A stretch of 64,000 nt of DNA from Alloscardovia omnicolens DSM 21503. Lineage in GTDB: Bacteria; Actinomycetota; Actinomycetes; Actinomycetales; Bifidobacteriaceae. Shown here piece by piece: positions 19,091 to 28,981 of this stretch. Both the position numbers and the translations under genes were made by a program. Under the pieces are notes generated by a model. It did not search any database, was not told the DNA's origin, and saw only the letters and a program-made list of their open reading frames with translations. The DNA lies in NCBI RefSeq assembly GCF_000420505.1, contig NZ_ATVB01000001.1, forward strand, positions 1 to 64,000, written 5' to 3'. How positions within the stretch are numbered: position 1 is the first letter of the stretch; each line of letters starts with the position of its first letter.

Positions 19091-21766
19091 TTAACGTGAC
19101 TGTACTGCAGCAGTTAAATCTTCAAGTGCTGCGTCGATGCGCGATGCATCCTGACCGCCACCTTGAGCGAAATCAGGCTTACCGCCACCGCCACCGCCAA
19201 GCATCTTGGATGCATTGCGCACAAGATCTCCAGCTTTCAAACCTTTATCTCGTGCTGGGTCGTTAGTGGCCACAATAATCGATGGGCTACCAGATTCTCC
19301 TACACCAGCCAATGCAACAACAACTGGCTTGTTATCACCAATTTGTGCGCGCACATCCATTACTGCTGAACGCAAAGCATCTGTGGAGCCGAACTGGCCT
19401 ACATGAGAAGCCACAACAACCACATCATCGCTTGACAAGCGGGCAGATTCCACCAAAGCAGGAATTTGTGCTTTGAGCTGTGATTCATAAAGCGCAGCAA
19501 GCTTACGATCAGATTCCTTGAGCTTATCCATCAAGCTTGCAATACGATCTGCTAACTCGTCTGGACGAGCATGCAATACGTCAGACAACTGAGATACTAA
19601 AGCATGCTCGCGAGCATGGAAATCGTAAGCTTTTTGACCTACAACTGCATCCACTCGGCGCACACCAGTACCCACAGAAGACTCACTCATCAGGGTTACA
19701 ACACCAAGCTTACCCACGTGGTCTACGTGAGTACCGCCGCATAGTTCTCGGCTCCAACCATCTTCGCCAATAGATACGACGCGCACAATATCGCCGTACT
19801 TTTCACCGAACAAATGCATAGCACCCAAAGCGAGAGCATCGTCAAACTTCATCTCTTCAGTGGTTACAGACAAATTCTCACGCAATTTCTCGTTCACACG
19901 AGCTTCTACGGAATTCATTGCCTGATCTGACGGTGCCGATGCCCACTGGAAGTCAAAACGCAAACGATTTGGAGCATCTTCCGAACCGCGCTGTGTAGCC
20001 TGAGGCCCCAGTTCTTCACGCAAAGCCTTATGCACCATATGGGTAGCAGTATGAGAGCGAGCAATAGCTCCACGGCGTTCAACATCAATAGAAGCTGTAA
20101 CAGAAGCATCAACAGTTAAGGTACCTTCAACCAAACGGCACTGATGAACAATCAAATCCTTAACAGGCTTTTGCACATCATCTACTTCAAGTACTGCACC
20201 GTCATCAGAAAGAATCTCACCTTGATCAGCAAGCTGACCACCAGCTTCTGCATAGAAAGGTGTGCGGTCGAGAATAACTTCAACCTGAGCAGGAGCAGTA
20301 ACTGCTGGAACAGCACCTTTGCCCTCTTGGATAATGCCTAACACACGACCGCGTGCAGACATGTCTGTATATCCCAAGAAGTCGATAGGAGCTTCAAGTT
20401 CCTTCTTCACATCATCATAAACGCTCAGATCAACGTTTCCACGCTTCTTCAAAGCATCAGCACGAGCACGAGCCTTTTGCTCAGCCATCAGAGAGCGGAA
20501 GGATACCTCATCAACCTGCACACCCTGTTCAGCAGCCATTTCGAGAGTCAACTCAATCGGGAAGCCATAAGTATCGTGCAAGGAGAAAGCGTCTGCACCA
20601 GAAACGGCAGTACCATTCTTCTTTGCCTTAGACACAGCAACATCCAAAATGGTTGTACCGTTATCCAAAGTGCGGCGGAAAGCATCTTCTTCGCCGTACG
20701 CAGCGTTTTCGATGTCTGCGAAGGAGTCATTCAAGTCTGGGTAGCTTGCGCTCATTAAGCCCTTGGATACTGGCAGCAAGTGTGGAAGAACTTCCTCTTG
20801 CACACCCAAGGTCTTCATCGAACGCATAGTGCGACGCAGCAAACGACGCAAAACGTAGCCGCGGCCTTCGTTCGATGGTCGCACGCCGTCGCTCATAATC
20901 ATCAAAGCAGAACGAACATGATCTGCTACAACGCGGAAACGCACGTCGTTTTCTTCGTTCTCGCCATACGTGAGGCCAGAGAGCTTCTCGGCAGCTTCGA
21001 TAACTGGGAAGAGCTCATCGGTCTCATACATATTTTCCTTGCCTTGCAGCAAGTAAGCCACGCGCTCCAATCCCATGCCGGTATCGATATTCTTGTGTGC
21101 CAGTTCTCCCACAATATGCAGGTCGGTCTTCGACTTCACGTTATCGACTTCGTAGTTTTCGAACACCAAGTCCCAAATCTCGGTGTAGCGGTCTTCATCG
21201 GCAATCGGACCGCCCTCTTTACCGTACTGTGGTCCACGATCAACATAAATCTCCGAGCAAGGACCACCAGGACCAGGTCCGCCCATAGTCCAGAAATTGT
21301 CTTCCATGCCCATAACCTGCATGTGTTCTGGATCCATGCCCTCATTGCGCCAAATAGCACGTGCTTCTTCATCATCGGTGAAGGTGGTCACCCACAACTT
21401 CTCCACGTCAAAGCCGTAACCGCCCTGGTCTTGAGGCGTGGTGAGCAACTCCCATGCGTAGTGAATAGCTTCTTCCTTGAAGTAATCACCAAAGGAGAAG
21501 TTACCCAACATTTGGAAGAAGGTACCGTGTCGTGTTGTTTTACCTACTTCATCAATGTCGAGTGTGCGCACACACTTCTGATTGCTGGTAATGCGCTTGC
21601 TTGGAGGTGTTTGTTCACCCAGCAAATAAGGAACGAAAGGAACCATACCTGCAATAGTGAACAGTGTGGTTGGATTAGGGGAAATAAGTGAGGCAGATGG
21701 AACAACCAAATGACCATGTTTCTCAAAATATCCTGTATATCTCTGTGCAATTTCTGACGTGCGCAT
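19091..21766 (-). CDS. alaS: Alanyl-tRNA synthetase
   Basis: Charges tRNA-Ala in the cytosol. It is full length at 891 residues. The class II catalytic core begins with [18 protein letters not shown] and has [13 protein letters not shown]. The editing domain has the zinc-ligand motif [16 protein letters not shown] and the [13 protein letters not shown] motif. The C-terminal oligomerisation part ends with a glycine run, [19 protein letters not shown]. It lies downstream of two small membrane-protein genes, which in turn follow a phosphatase gene. Confidence 0.97.
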   Translation of the reverse strand: MRTSEIAQRYTGYFEKHGHLVVPSASLISPNPTTLFTIAGMVPFVPYLLGEQTPPSKRITSNQKCVRTLDIDEVGKTTRHGTFFQMLGNFSFGDYFKEEAIHYAWELLTTPQDQGGYGFDVEKLWVTTFTDDEEARAIWRNEGMDPEHMQVMGMEDNFWTMGGPGPGGPCSEIYVDRGPQYGKEGGPIADEDRYTEIWDLVFENYEVDNVKSKTDLHIVGELAHKNIDTGMGLERVAYLLQGKENMYETDELFPVIEAAEKLSGLTYGENEENDVRFRVVADHVRSALMIMSDGVRPSNEGRGYVLRRLLRRTMRSMKTLGVQEEVLPHLLPVSKGLMSASYPDLNDSFADIENAAYGEEDAFRRTLDNGTTILDVAVSKAKKNGTAVSGADAFSLHDTYGFPIELTLEMAAEQGVQVDEVSFRSLMAEQKARARADALKKRGNVDLSVYDDVKKELEAPIDFLGYTDMSARGRVLGIIQEGKGAVPAVTAPAQVEVILDRTPFYAEAGGQLADQGEILSDDGAVLEVDDVQKPVKDLIVHQCRLVEGTLTVDASVTASIDVERRGAIARSHTATHMVHKALREELGPQATQRGSEDAPNRLRFDFQWASAPSDQAMNSVEARVNEKLRENLSVTTEEMKFDDALALGAMHLFGEKYGDIVRVVSIGEDGWSRELCGGTHVDHVGKLGVVTLMSESSVGTGVRRVDAVVGQKAYDFHAREHALVSQLSDVLHARPDELADRIASLMDKLKESDRKLAALYESQLKAQIPALVESARLSSDDVVVVASHVGQFGSTDALRSAVMDVRAQIGDNKPVVVALAGVGESGSPSIIVATNDPARDKGLKAGDLVRNASKMLGGGGGGKPDFAQGGGQDASRIDAALEDLTAAVQSR

Positions 21767-21830
21767 AAACGCATTACTCCTTGAATTACTATCTATCTAA
21801 AAAACTTGTATTAGTTGGTCTAAGTTCGTC

Positions 21831-22073
21831 TTAGTTCTCGCCAAACTTACGAGCGTACTTTTCGTTCATCTCAGCTTCTTTTTCGCTGCTGTACTTTCTA
21901 AAATCAGCAATCAAAGAGCCTAAAGTGCGCATCGCCACATTATCTTGATCCGGTCCCAGCACGAACTCGCGAGCCATGCGCGGCGTATGCGCGCGAACGT
22001 AGGCCTGCGCTTTACTAGCCACAACAAGTCCGGCGCCAAAGCCCACTAAAAACCAGAAGATTCGCTTAATCAT
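21831..22073 (-). CDS. Small membrane-anchored protein of unknown function
   Basis: Eighty residues with one N-terminal transmembrane segment (about 4-20, IFWFLVGFGAGLVVASKA) and a charged soluble tail ending in KEAEMNEKYARKFGEN. I cannot assign a function. It lies between a DUF948 protein (8 nt upstream) and alaS (64 nt downstream), a position where a protein of this kind is commonly found in bifidobacteria. A role in the cell envelope is only a guess. Confidence 0.75.
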   Translation of the reverse strand: MIKRIFWFLVGFGAGLVVASKAQAYVRAHTPRMAREFVLGPDQDNVAMRTLGSLIADFRKYSSEKEAEMNEKYARKFGEN

Positions 22074-22081
22074 CTACTCTC

Positions 22082-22477
22082 CTACTTGTTGTCGCTTGTC
22101 GTGCTACTTGTTGTGCTGCCATCGCTGTTCTTTACGAAACCGCTCACCGCCTGCTTCGCACCGTAAAACACAGCGGCCACCTTAATGAGTGGCTTACCCA
22201 GCACAGCACCATACAAATCTGTTAAAGCGCCCACATTATTTGCCGTTGTGGAGGCAGCCGAGGAAATCTGGTTAACATCCTCGAGAGACTGATTTACCTT
22301 CTGCACAGTCGTTACGCTCTCATCGAGGGCAGGAATGGCGTGATCGCCTGTTTCCTTTACGGTTTGCGCAATCTGATCGAACAGCTTACCCAAACGAATG
22401 AGCGGATAAATAAGGAAGCCTGCAAGAATAGCAAAAACGATTGCTGCAATTAGGCTCGCGACCTGTCCTAAATCCAT
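22082..22477 (-). CDS. DUF948-family membrane protein
   Basis: A 131-residue protein with an N-terminal transmembrane helix (VASLIAAIVFAILAGFLIYPLIRLG), followed by a coiled-coil-like stretch rich in Asp/Glu/Val/Thr (about 35-85), as in DUF948 general-stress-type proteins, and a Ser/Thr tail. I start it at the ATG 22475-22477 because AAAGGAGA precedes it. The reading frame is open to 22630, but the extra N-terminus is low in coding character. Likely same operon as the next two genes. Confidence 0.78.
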   Translation of the reverse strand: MDLGQVASLIAAIVFAILAGFLIYPLIRLGKLFDQIAQTVKETGDHAIPALDESVTTVQKVNQSLEDVNQISSAASTTANNVGALTDLYGAVLGKPLIKVAAVFYGAKQAVSGFVKNSDGSTTSSTTSDNK

Positions 22478-22673
22478 AGTCTCTCCTTTATGTGCAATTA
22501 TGTGCTGTGGCCTCATGTCCGCATAAAAGACATATGGCACTAGGCTACCACTAGGCGTAGGCGTAGGTATTGTAGGTATTTGTACTTGCGCTCGCGCACT
22601 ACTAAACGCTCGTGTTCGCACGCCACGCAAGCGTCTGTATTCGCGCTACGCAACATGTGCGCTTGAACGATAC

Positions 22674-23381
22674 TTACTCGTTATATCCCACAACTGTTAG
22701 CGCCGCCTCAAAATCAGAGCCGAGCTTATCTGCATCACAATCAATGCGCGTCACAGAACCGTTTGCCGGACGAACCGTTAAATCAAAACTGTGTGAACTG
22801 TTGGCATCTGTGTTAACAGTTAAGCGCTGCATAAGACTGAGTAGCGTGTTACCGTGAGAAATTAACAAAACGTGACTCTCATCGTCAACATTAGGCGAAT
22901 CAGCAATAATCTTAAAGCCGCGCTCGATACGCTGCCAATACTCTTCGTTATTTTCTGCGTGATGGAAGGGATCGGCTTCCTTCAAAAAGTCGCGCGTCGC
23001 TTGCGGACCAAATTTTTCTAGGATTTGAGCGTAGGTTGATGCTCCGTGTGGCGCTCCAGCTGCCCACCATGCTTCGCTCATATCGCGCCCTTCGAAATAC
23101 CCGTAAAATTGCTCGCGGAACTCCATATGCGCTTCTGGCTCAGTTATGTTCGCATCGAGTGAGTGCGTATTGAGCTGCAAAATCGCGCGAGCGGTATCTT
23201 GAGCGCGCGTCGTATCTGAACAGAATGCTGCACTGAGCGGAACTTTTGCTAGCTTGTTTCCAGCTTTCACTGCGTCTGCTCGGCCAGCCTCGGTCAGCGG
23301 TGAATTTGACCAGCCTTGCAGACGGTTATACAGATTAAAATAGGTTTGACCATGTCGTACCAGATATAAATGAATAGTCAT
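22674..23381 (-). CDS. Histidine phosphatase (phosphoglycerate mutase family)
   Basis: A branch-1 histidine phosphatase of 235 residues. YLVRHGQTYFN carries the phospho-accepting His10, and LLISHGNTLLSLM carries the second catalytic His. AFCSDTTRAQDTARAIL holds a third conserved segment. The substrate cannot be told from sequence; it could be a phosphosugar or phosphorylated metabolite. It is separated from the DUF948 gene by about 195 nt, in which I see only short GGCGTAGGTA-like repeats. Confidence 0.86.
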   Translation of the reverse strand: MTIHLYLVRHGQTYFNLYNRLQGWSNSPLTEAGRADAVKAGNKLAKVPLSAAFCSDTTRAQDTARAILQLNTHSLDANITEPEAHMEFREQFYGYFEGRDMSEAWWAAGAPHGASTYAQILEKFGPQATRDFLKEADPFHHAENNEEYWQRIERGFKIIADSPNVDDESHVLLISHGNTLLSLMQRLTVNTDANSSHSFDLTVRPANGSVTRIDCDADKLGSDFEAALTVVGYNE

Positions 23382-23484
23382 GCTACTACTCTAGTTCATT
23401 GGCTAACTTTCTTCCGGCTGTTTAGTTCCGCTCTACCATGCTTAAGCTCTGCAAAGCCTACGCCCTCTCGTTTATACTGTACAT

Positions 23485-23850
23485 ATGAAAAGATTTCTGT
23501 TGAATTGGCTTGTTCTCACCATTGCTACAAGTGTTACTGTATGGCTCGTTCCTGGTCTGCATATTATCGGCGATTATTCGTGGGTTGCGTATGGAACTTT
23601 CGCGCTCTTTTTGGCCTTTATTAACGTTTCGATTAAACCTATCCTACATATTTTTATGTTGCCGCTCACGGTGCTGACCTTTGGTTTGGCTGCTTTGATT
23701 GTCAACACTTTTTGCTTCGAAATCGCCTCGCTCATGTCGCACTCTTTGTTTGGCACCGGCGTTATATCAGACGGTTTCGGATGGTCTCTGCTTGGCGCGA
23801 TAGTCGTTTCCATCGTTTCGAATATTTTGAATATGTTGGCTATGGATTAA
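23485..23850 (+). CDS. PF04020/YvlD-type four-helix membrane protein
   Basis: A 121-residue protein with four hydrophobic segments that matches the mycobacterial 4-TM phage holin superfamily (YvlD, DUF360). The family core is seen in FLAFINVSIKPILHIFMLPLTVLTFGLAALIVNTFCFEIAS and the C-terminal FGWSLLGAIVVSIVSNILNMLAMD. Despite the name there is no phage context here, and its function is unknown. Transcribed opposite to its neighbours on both sides. Confidence 0.82.
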   Translation: MKRFLLNWLVLTIATSVTVWLVPGLHIIGDYSWVAYGTFALFLAFINVSIKPILHIFMLPLTVLTFGLAALIVNTFCFEIASLMSHSLFGTGVISDGFGWSLLGAIVVSIVSNILNMLAMD

Positions 23851-24023
23851 TCCTGATTAACTTTTACTGTGCTCTTGGGGCTTAGCGGGGTTGAGCAATG
23901 AGGTGCAGACAGGACGAGCAAGATTCCAAACAATTATGAGCGAGGTTCTGATTGAGATTGACGCAGTTACGGTGTTTTAGGCTTTACATCTTCGCTTGTC
24001 TGTGCCGCTCCACTTTCACTAGG

Positions 24024-24053
24024 ACTGATTTACACTGATTTACACTGATTTAC
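24024..24053. repeat. 10-bp tandem repeat, three units
   Basis: Three perfect copies of ACTGATTTAC in a row, one per helical turn. It could be a binding array or simple slippage. Confidence 0.9.
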
Positions 24054-24147
24054 ATGGAGAAACAGCTGTAAGACGTGACGTATTCGATAGATGTACGCTG
24101 AAAACCTCACCACGTTGCTTTTGAGAGTTCTGACTGTGGTAAGTGAG

Positions 24148-24176
24148 GACACGTTCAACGTGTCATAATCTACAAC
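24148..24176. repeat. Dispersed palindromic repeat, copy near rpsD
   Basis: GACACGTTCAACGTGTC followed by ATAATCTACAAC. It is nearly identical to the right half of the perfect palindrome at 35407-35447 and to 35492-35519. Confidence 0.75.
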
Positions 24177-24195
24177 ACATGAATTTACAAACGAA

Positions 24196-24251
24196 AAACC
24201 ACCGCCTTGTATGACGCTCTCTTCGAAGAGAATGCCATGTGGCGATGGTTT
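24196..24251 (-). terminator. Second terminator after rpsD
   Basis: An 11-bp stem with one G-T pair (24196-24206 with 24241-24251) and an inner CTCTTCGAAGAG helix. On the minus strand it is followed by a T-run. Confidence 0.75.
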
Positions 24252-24279
24252 CCGTGTATGTATGCCGTAAATTGTTTCG

Positions 24280-24315
24280 TTTCTGCTGCGTGTATTGCCG
24301 TGTAAACAGCAGAAA
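24280..24315 (-). terminator. First terminator after rpsD
   Basis: A perfect 9-bp stem (24280-24288 with 24307-24315) about 12 nt downstream of the rpsD stop. Confidence 0.75.
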
Positions 24316-24326
24316 CACAGTTCTTT

Positions 24327-24953
24327 TTAGCGAGAGTAGTGTTCGACCACGTACTGAATGTTAACAGTTACTGGGATTTCTTCTACTTCTGGCTTACGGG
24401 TCAAGGTAGCCTTGAGAGCTGCCAAGTTGACGTCAAGATAGCCTGGAACTGCTGGGAGAACGTCGCGGTGTACGCCTTCAGCTGCTGCCTGGAATGGCTC
24501 CATGGTCTGACTCTTTGGCTTAACCTGAATGGTCTGACCTGGCTTTACATGGTAGCTTGGGCGATCCACGATGTTTCCATCAACGAGGATGTGACGGTGA
24601 ACAACGAACTGACGAGCCTGTGCAGATGTGCGAGCAAAGCCAGCACGAAGCACGAGAGCATCGAGACGAGATTCGAGGTTAACCAACATTGCGTTACCGG
24701 TCTGACCAGCTTCGCGACGTGACTTTTCATAAATCGCACGCATCTGCTTTTCAGAGATGCCGTACTGTGCGCGGAGACGCTGCTTTTCGCGCAAACGTAC
24801 TGCGTAATCGGACTCTGCACGACGACGATCGCGACCATGTTCACCTGGACCGTATGGACGCTTTTCGAAGATACGCTGAGCCTTTGGGGTCAAAGCGATG
24901 CCGAGGGAGCGGGAAAGACGCACCTGACGGCGTGCACGCTGTACCTTAGTCAT
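24327..24953 (-). CDS. rpsD: 30S ribosomal protein S4
   Basis: An early-assembling small-subunit protein that binds 16S rRNA. The 208-residue sequence has the N-terminal RARRQVRLSRSLG region without the zinc-binding cysteines, so it is the zinc-independent form. The S4 RNA-binding domain is LESRLDALVLRAGFARTSAQARQFVVHRHILVDGNIVDRPSYHVKPGQTI (about 93-142). The gene is monocistronic between the helicase gene and tandem terminators. Its 232-nt upstream region (24954-25185) contains some self-complementary stretches that could be an autoregulatory leader, but I cannot define one. Confidence 0.97.
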   Translation of the reverse strand: MTKVQRARRQVRLSRSLGIALTPKAQRIFEKRPYGPGEHGRDRRRAESDYAVRLREKQRLRAQYGISEKQMRAIYEKSRREAGQTGNAMLVNLESRLDALVLRAGFARTSAQARQFVVHRHILVDGNIVDRPSYHVKPGQTIQVKPKSQTMEPFQAAAEGVHRDVLPAVPGYLDVNLAALKATLTRKPEVEEIPVTVNIQYVVEHYSR

Positions 24954-25185
24954 TTAATTTCCTTCTGTTGTAGATATGCAAGGTGGATAAACCGTCTGTT
25001 TATTCACCGAGTCAGCCACTCCTGCGCTTAGCGCTGAACATCGTCTACTCGTTCAACGTTTAACAGTGCTGTGCACTGCCGACCCGCAGATGGGCCAAGA
25101 CTCCAGAGTTATGCACGCAATGCATGAAGCATTACGCACACAACGTTCATGAGTCTACACCTGCATATCTACAAAAGCTTGAGGA

Positions 25186-27840
25186 TTAGAGTTTTTCGAT
25201 AGGTGATAAACGAATAAGCAACCGTTTTGTTCCTGAAGAACCGAAGTTCACCACGAGAACGGAATTTGTTCCTTTATCTTCCATAGAAACGATTGTTCCT
25301 AAGCCGTGCTTTTCATGGATGATTTTTTCACCCACACAAAAGTCAGCAATAGTAAAGGAGTTTTCCTTGACTGAAGAAGACGCAGCGGTTTTCGTTGCGC
25401 TAACACGCTTCGTTGTTATTTGACCGCTACGCGCGGAGGAGAAGGCTCCAGAACTTTGATTACGTCGAGACGTTGACCGTGTTCCCACAGAACTCGTACC
25501 GTAATGCATGTGTGGGGATGATGATCCGCCTCCGAAAGTCGAGCGTGAAGAAGAACGCGCAGATCCATAAGTTGATTTCGGTGATGGACGTGACGACCAG
25601 CTACCGTAATCAGTAAAATCATCGAAATCATCGCTGCCGAACTCATCTCCCCCTGCCCAGCTGCTACGCATCTTCTCTACCGTTGCTTCACGGCGTTCCC
25701 AGCGCATCAAATTATCAGGAATTTCATCTAAAAACTGGCTTGGCATCATTTCGCTAGCCTGCCCCCATTGCGAGCGAACTGCTGCACGCGTCACGTACAG
25801 TTTTCGCTGAGCTCGAGTAATACCCACATAAGCTAAACGTCGTTCTTCAGAAAGCTCTTTTTCGTCTTCAATACTGCGTGAATGAGGGAAGGTTCCTTGC
25901 TCCATACCAGGCAAGAAGACCACAGGATATTCCAATCCTTTCGCGGTATGTAGAGTCATTAAAGTAACAGTGCCGTGGTCTTCGCCTTCTCCCGGTAACT
26001 GGTCAGAATCAGCAACCAAAGCAGTAGTCTCCAAGAAACCAGCTAAAGTAGCGTCAGGCGTGTTCTGCTCGTATTCAGCAGCCACGGACTGCAACTGACT
26101 GAGATTATCTACGCGCGTAGCATCCTGAGGGTCTTCTGATTGTCTTAGAGTCTCAAGCAATCCTGACTTGTTAAGCACTTCAGCAATAATTTCGCTTGGC
26201 TTATTGTCATGTTCCACAGCAAAAGCACGCAACGAACGCATTAAATCACGGAAAGCAACAATCCCCTTCTTACTACGCGCAGAAATTGCACTATTGCGCT
26301 CAATAAACTCAATTGCACTCCAAAACGTATCGCCACGTGAAGCAGCATCCTCGTTAAGTAACGCTTCCGCGCGCGCACCCAAACCTCGCTTAGGCACGTT
26401 CAAAATACGCCGCGTACTCACATCATCAGCTGGATTTGCAATGGCATGCACATAAGCCATAGCATCCTTAATTTCAGCACGCTCGTAGAAACGTGTTCCT
26501 CCCACTATCTGATATGGAATATGCTCATTAATCAGCCCTTCTTCTAAGGAACGCGACTGAGCATTCGCACGATACATAATAGCCATCTGGGAATATGGGA
26601 ATTCGCCTTCAGCTTCCATACGCGCAATTTCCTGCGCTATCCACTGTGCTTCCTGCTGGGCATTATCTGCAGCATAACCAGTAATCAAAGCACCTTCACC
26701 TAAATCAGTCCATAATTTCTTTGGCGTGCGATTCGAATTTTGAGAAATCACTGCATTGGCAGCGTTCAAAATATTTTGAGTAGACCGATAATTCTGTTCG
26801 AGCATAATAGTTCGAGCATTATCGAAGTCTTTCTCAAAATCCAAAATATTCGAAATATCTGCGCCACGGAAAGCATAAATTGACTGATCAGAATCACCCA
26901 CAACTGTTACCCACGCAGGACGAGCCATTGGCGTAGCGTCAGGTAATTCCTTGCTTGCCAATAAACGGATAAGCACATACTGAGCGTGGTTGGTATCCTG
27001 ATACTCATCTACAAAAATAAAGCTGAAACGCCTGCGGTAAAACTCCAAAGCCTGCATATCTGTGCGGAAAAGTTCTACAGTGCGCACAAGTAAATCATCA
27101 AAGTCAACAGAATTTGCAGCCTTCAAACGATGCTGATACTCTGCATAGCACACTGCAAAAACTTCTTCTTTATTGCCTAAATTAGCAATATGTTGACCGC
27201 GCTTTCCGGGCGCATAATCGCTGGCAGCATGTGCTAAAGCTTCACGCCAACCAATCAGCTGATTCTTATAATCCGAAATAGCGCCCAAAATACTGCGCGG
27301 AGTATAACGCTTCGTGTCAATATTGAGTTCACCTGCAATCAGGTTTACCAAGCGCTGGCAGTCAGCAGTATCGTAAATGGTAAAACCTGATTTCAAACCA
27401 ATAGATTCTCCGTGGCGACGTAAAATACGCACACAAGCGGAGTGGAAAGTCGATACCCACATCTTTTGTGCAACCGGACCAATAAGAGAACCCAAACGTT
27501 CCTTCATTTCAGCTGCAGCCTTGTTCGTAAAGGTAATAGCCAGAATTTGGCTTGGATAAGCACGCCATTGCGTTAAAGCCCATGCAATACGGCGCGTTAA
27601 CACGCGCGTTTTACCTGAACCAGCACCCGCACCAATCAACAGTGCAGGCCCCTCGTATTGTACGGCTTCGAGCTGATGAGCGTTCAGACCGCCAAGCAGA
27701 TCCTGAGCTGTGCGAGCATACACTCCTGTTTCTGTAAGGCTCTGACTATCAGCATTAGTATGCGTATTGTTCGTGCCTTCGTGTGCATAACCTTCGTGTG
27801 CATAACCATCAAAATCGAAACCCGACTGCGAAAAACTCAT
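25186..27840 (-). CDS. pcrA: UvrD/PcrA-type DNA helicase
   Basis: An 884-residue superfamily 1A 3'-5' helicase for repair and for clearing replication conflicts. Motifs in order: LNAHQLEAVQYEGPALLIGAGAGSGKT (Q motif and Walker A), FVDEYQDTNHAQY (II), VVGDSDQSIYAFRGADI (III), EQNYRST (IV), VTLMTLHTAKGLEYPVVFLPG (V) and EERRLAYVGITRAQ (VI). After a Ser-rich linker the C-terminus (about 815-884) forms the Tudor-like GEKIIHEKHGLGTIVSMEDKG domain known in PcrA/UvrD to contact RNA polymerase. The N-terminus has a short duplicated YAHEG unit. Confidence 0.94.
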   Translation of the reverse strand: MSFSQSGFDFDGYAHEGYAHEGTNNTHTNADSQSLTETGVYARTAQDLLGGLNAHQLEAVQYEGPALLIGAGAGSGKTRVLTRRIAWALTQWRAYPSQILAITFTNKAAAEMKERLGSLIGPVAQKMWVSTFHSACVRILRRHGESIGLKSGFTIYDTADCQRLVNLIAGELNIDTKRYTPRSILGAISDYKNQLIGWREALAHAASDYAPGKRGQHIANLGNKEEVFAVCYAEYQHRLKAANSVDFDDLLVRTVELFRTDMQALEFYRRRFSFIFVDEYQDTNHAQYVLIRLLASKELPDATPMARPAWVTVVGDSDQSIYAFRGADISNILDFEKDFDNARTIMLEQNYRSTQNILNAANAVISQNSNRTPKKLWTDLGEGALITGYAADNAQQEAQWIAQEIARMEAEGEFPYSQMAIMYRANAQSRSLEEGLINEHIPYQIVGGTRFYERAEIKDAMAYVHAIANPADDVSTRRILNVPKRGLGARAEALLNEDAASRGDTFWSAIEFIERNSAISARSKKGIVAFRDLMRSLRAFAVEHDNKPSEIIAEVLNKSGLLETLRQSEDPQDATRVDNLSQLQSVAAEYEQNTPDATLAGFLETTALVADSDQLPGEGEDHGTVTLMTLHTAKGLEYPVVFLPGMEQGTFPHSRSIEDEKELSEERRLAYVGITRAQRKLYVTRAAVRSQWGQASEMMPSQFLDEIPDNLMRWERREATVEKMRSSWAGGDEFGSDDFDDFTDYGSWSSRPSPKSTYGSARSSSRSTFGGGSSSPHMHYGTSSVGTRSTSRRNQSSGAFSSARSGQITTKRVSATKTAASSSVKENSFTIADFCVGEKIIHEKHGLGTIVSMEDKGTNSVLVVNFGSSGTKRLLIRLSPIEKL

Positions 27841-28231
27841 TGCTCTTTTTTAGCACACGCGGCTTACAGACCAGAAATGTACATATTTATTCATCACGGA
27901 TTAAAGCGGCGTTGCGCACAACATGCATTCGCTTTTGCGCCCGACCGCGCCCCAAAACCAGCCAAATCCGATTACCACCACCGCAGACTACCCAGCCCCG
28001 TTCAACACAACCTCACCCCCAATTCCACCTCACCACCCCAACCCCGCTCACGTCACACGCGCGCGTTATGCTATGTGGGCGCATACTTATGTTGCGCACA
28101 CACTATCCGACACAACTTGTTAGCGCTGTTCGCGTGCTTGCTTTCAGCGGGTCAGTTCGCTTTAAGCAGACCGTCTTGCTTTAAGCAGGTCATGTTGACG
28201 CCAGACAAGTGTATGAAGAATTGGATTTTCC
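27841..28231. other. Intergenic region upstream of xpt
   Basis: No convincing gene. The left part is unusually C-rich on the plus strand. The right part has a direct repeat of GCTTTAAGCAG (28159-28169 and 28178-28188), 19 bp apart, each containing a small palindrome, 40-70 nt before the xpt start. This could be an operator. I see no purine riboswitch core. Confidence 0.5.
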
Positions 28232-28810
28232 ATGAAGCTTCTTGAAGATCGCATACGCGAAGAGGGAACTGTTAAGCCTGGCGACGTGCTCAAAGTAGAT
28301 GCGTTTTTGAATCACCAGTGCGATATTACGTTATTCGATAAAATGGGCGAAGAATGGGCGCGTTTATTCGAAGGCACGCGCATCGATAAGATTCTGACCA
28401 TCGAAGCTTCTGGCATTGGCATCGCGTGCATGGCTGCACGTCACTTCCAGAACGTCCCTGTTGTTTTCGCAAAGAAAGCTCAGTCCATTAACCTTGATGG
28501 CGAGCAGTATTCCACGTCAATTTATTCCTTTACAAAACAAAAGGAATTCCCTGTGATTGTGGGAAAGAAGTTCCTTACTGAAGGTGAGCATGTGCTTATT
28601 ATCGATGACTTCTTAGCCAATGGTAATGCTCTCAATGGTTTACTTCATATTTGCGAAAGCGCCGGAGTTGTTGTTGAAGGCTTCGGTATTGCTGTGGAAA
28701 AAGGCTTCCAAGGCGGTGGCGATGCGTTACGTCAACGTGGGTATCGCGTGGAATCTTTAGCGAGAATCCGCACTATGGATGCCACCGATGGAAGCATTGA
28801 GTTTTATTAA
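28232..28810 (+). CDS. xpt: Xanthine phosphoribosyltransferase
   Basis: Salvages xanthine to XMP using PRPP in the cytosol. Length 192 aa matches Bacillus Xpt. [11 protein letters not shown] (121-131) is the PRPP-binding motif, and [15 protein letters not shown] and [13 protein letters not shown] are typical of Xpt. It is followed 171 nt later by the xanthine permease gene, so uptake and phosphoribosylation are encoded together, though a hairpin lies between them. Confidence 0.95.
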   Translation: MKLLEDRIREEGTVKPGDVLKVDAFLNHQCDITLFDKMGEEWARLFEGTRIDKILTIEASGIGIACMAARHFQNVPVVFAKKAQSINLDGEQYSTSIYSFTKQKEFPVIVGKKFLTEGEHVLIIDDFLANGNALNGLLHICESAGVVVEGFGIAVEKGFQGGGDALRQRGYRVESLARIRTMDATDGSIEFY

Positions 28811-28820
28811 AATGTAGGCT

Positions 28821-28864
28821 AAGGCTGTACGAGCGCAATCACACGAAAGCAATCGCACAGCCTT
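28821..28864 (+). terminator. Hairpin between xpt and pbuX
   Basis: An 8-bp stem AAGGCTGT/ACAGCCTT (28821-28828 with 28857-28864) with some inner pairing. It may be a terminator or attenuator. The downstream sequence has a CAACTCAGG direct repeat, but no long T-run. Confidence 0.45.
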
Positions 28865-28981
28865 AACTATTTATCTTCTTGATGTGCGGCGCAACTCAGG
28901 TGACAACACAAGGTAACAACTCAGGCTCGCCCTACGTGCTACACGTCAAGAAGAACTGTAAGAGAGAAAGAGAGATTACAG

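Larger units (their letters stand above)
23851..24326. other. Intergenic region with repeats and tandem terminators
   Basis: No gene seen. It holds a 10-bp unit repeated three times (ACTGATTTAC, 24024-24053), a copy of a dispersed palindromic repeat (24148-24176), and two hairpins downstream of rpsD. Confidence 0.7.

Noticed and set aside
20780-21691. A 303-codon open frame opposite alaS
   Set aside because: Antisense to the well-supported alaS gene and without any family pattern; His/Asn-rich composition is typical of a shadow frame.
27841-28231. Possible purine (guanine/xanthine) riboswitch before xpt
   Set aside because: The conserved purine riboswitch core was not found, and the region is C-rich with only short repeats.
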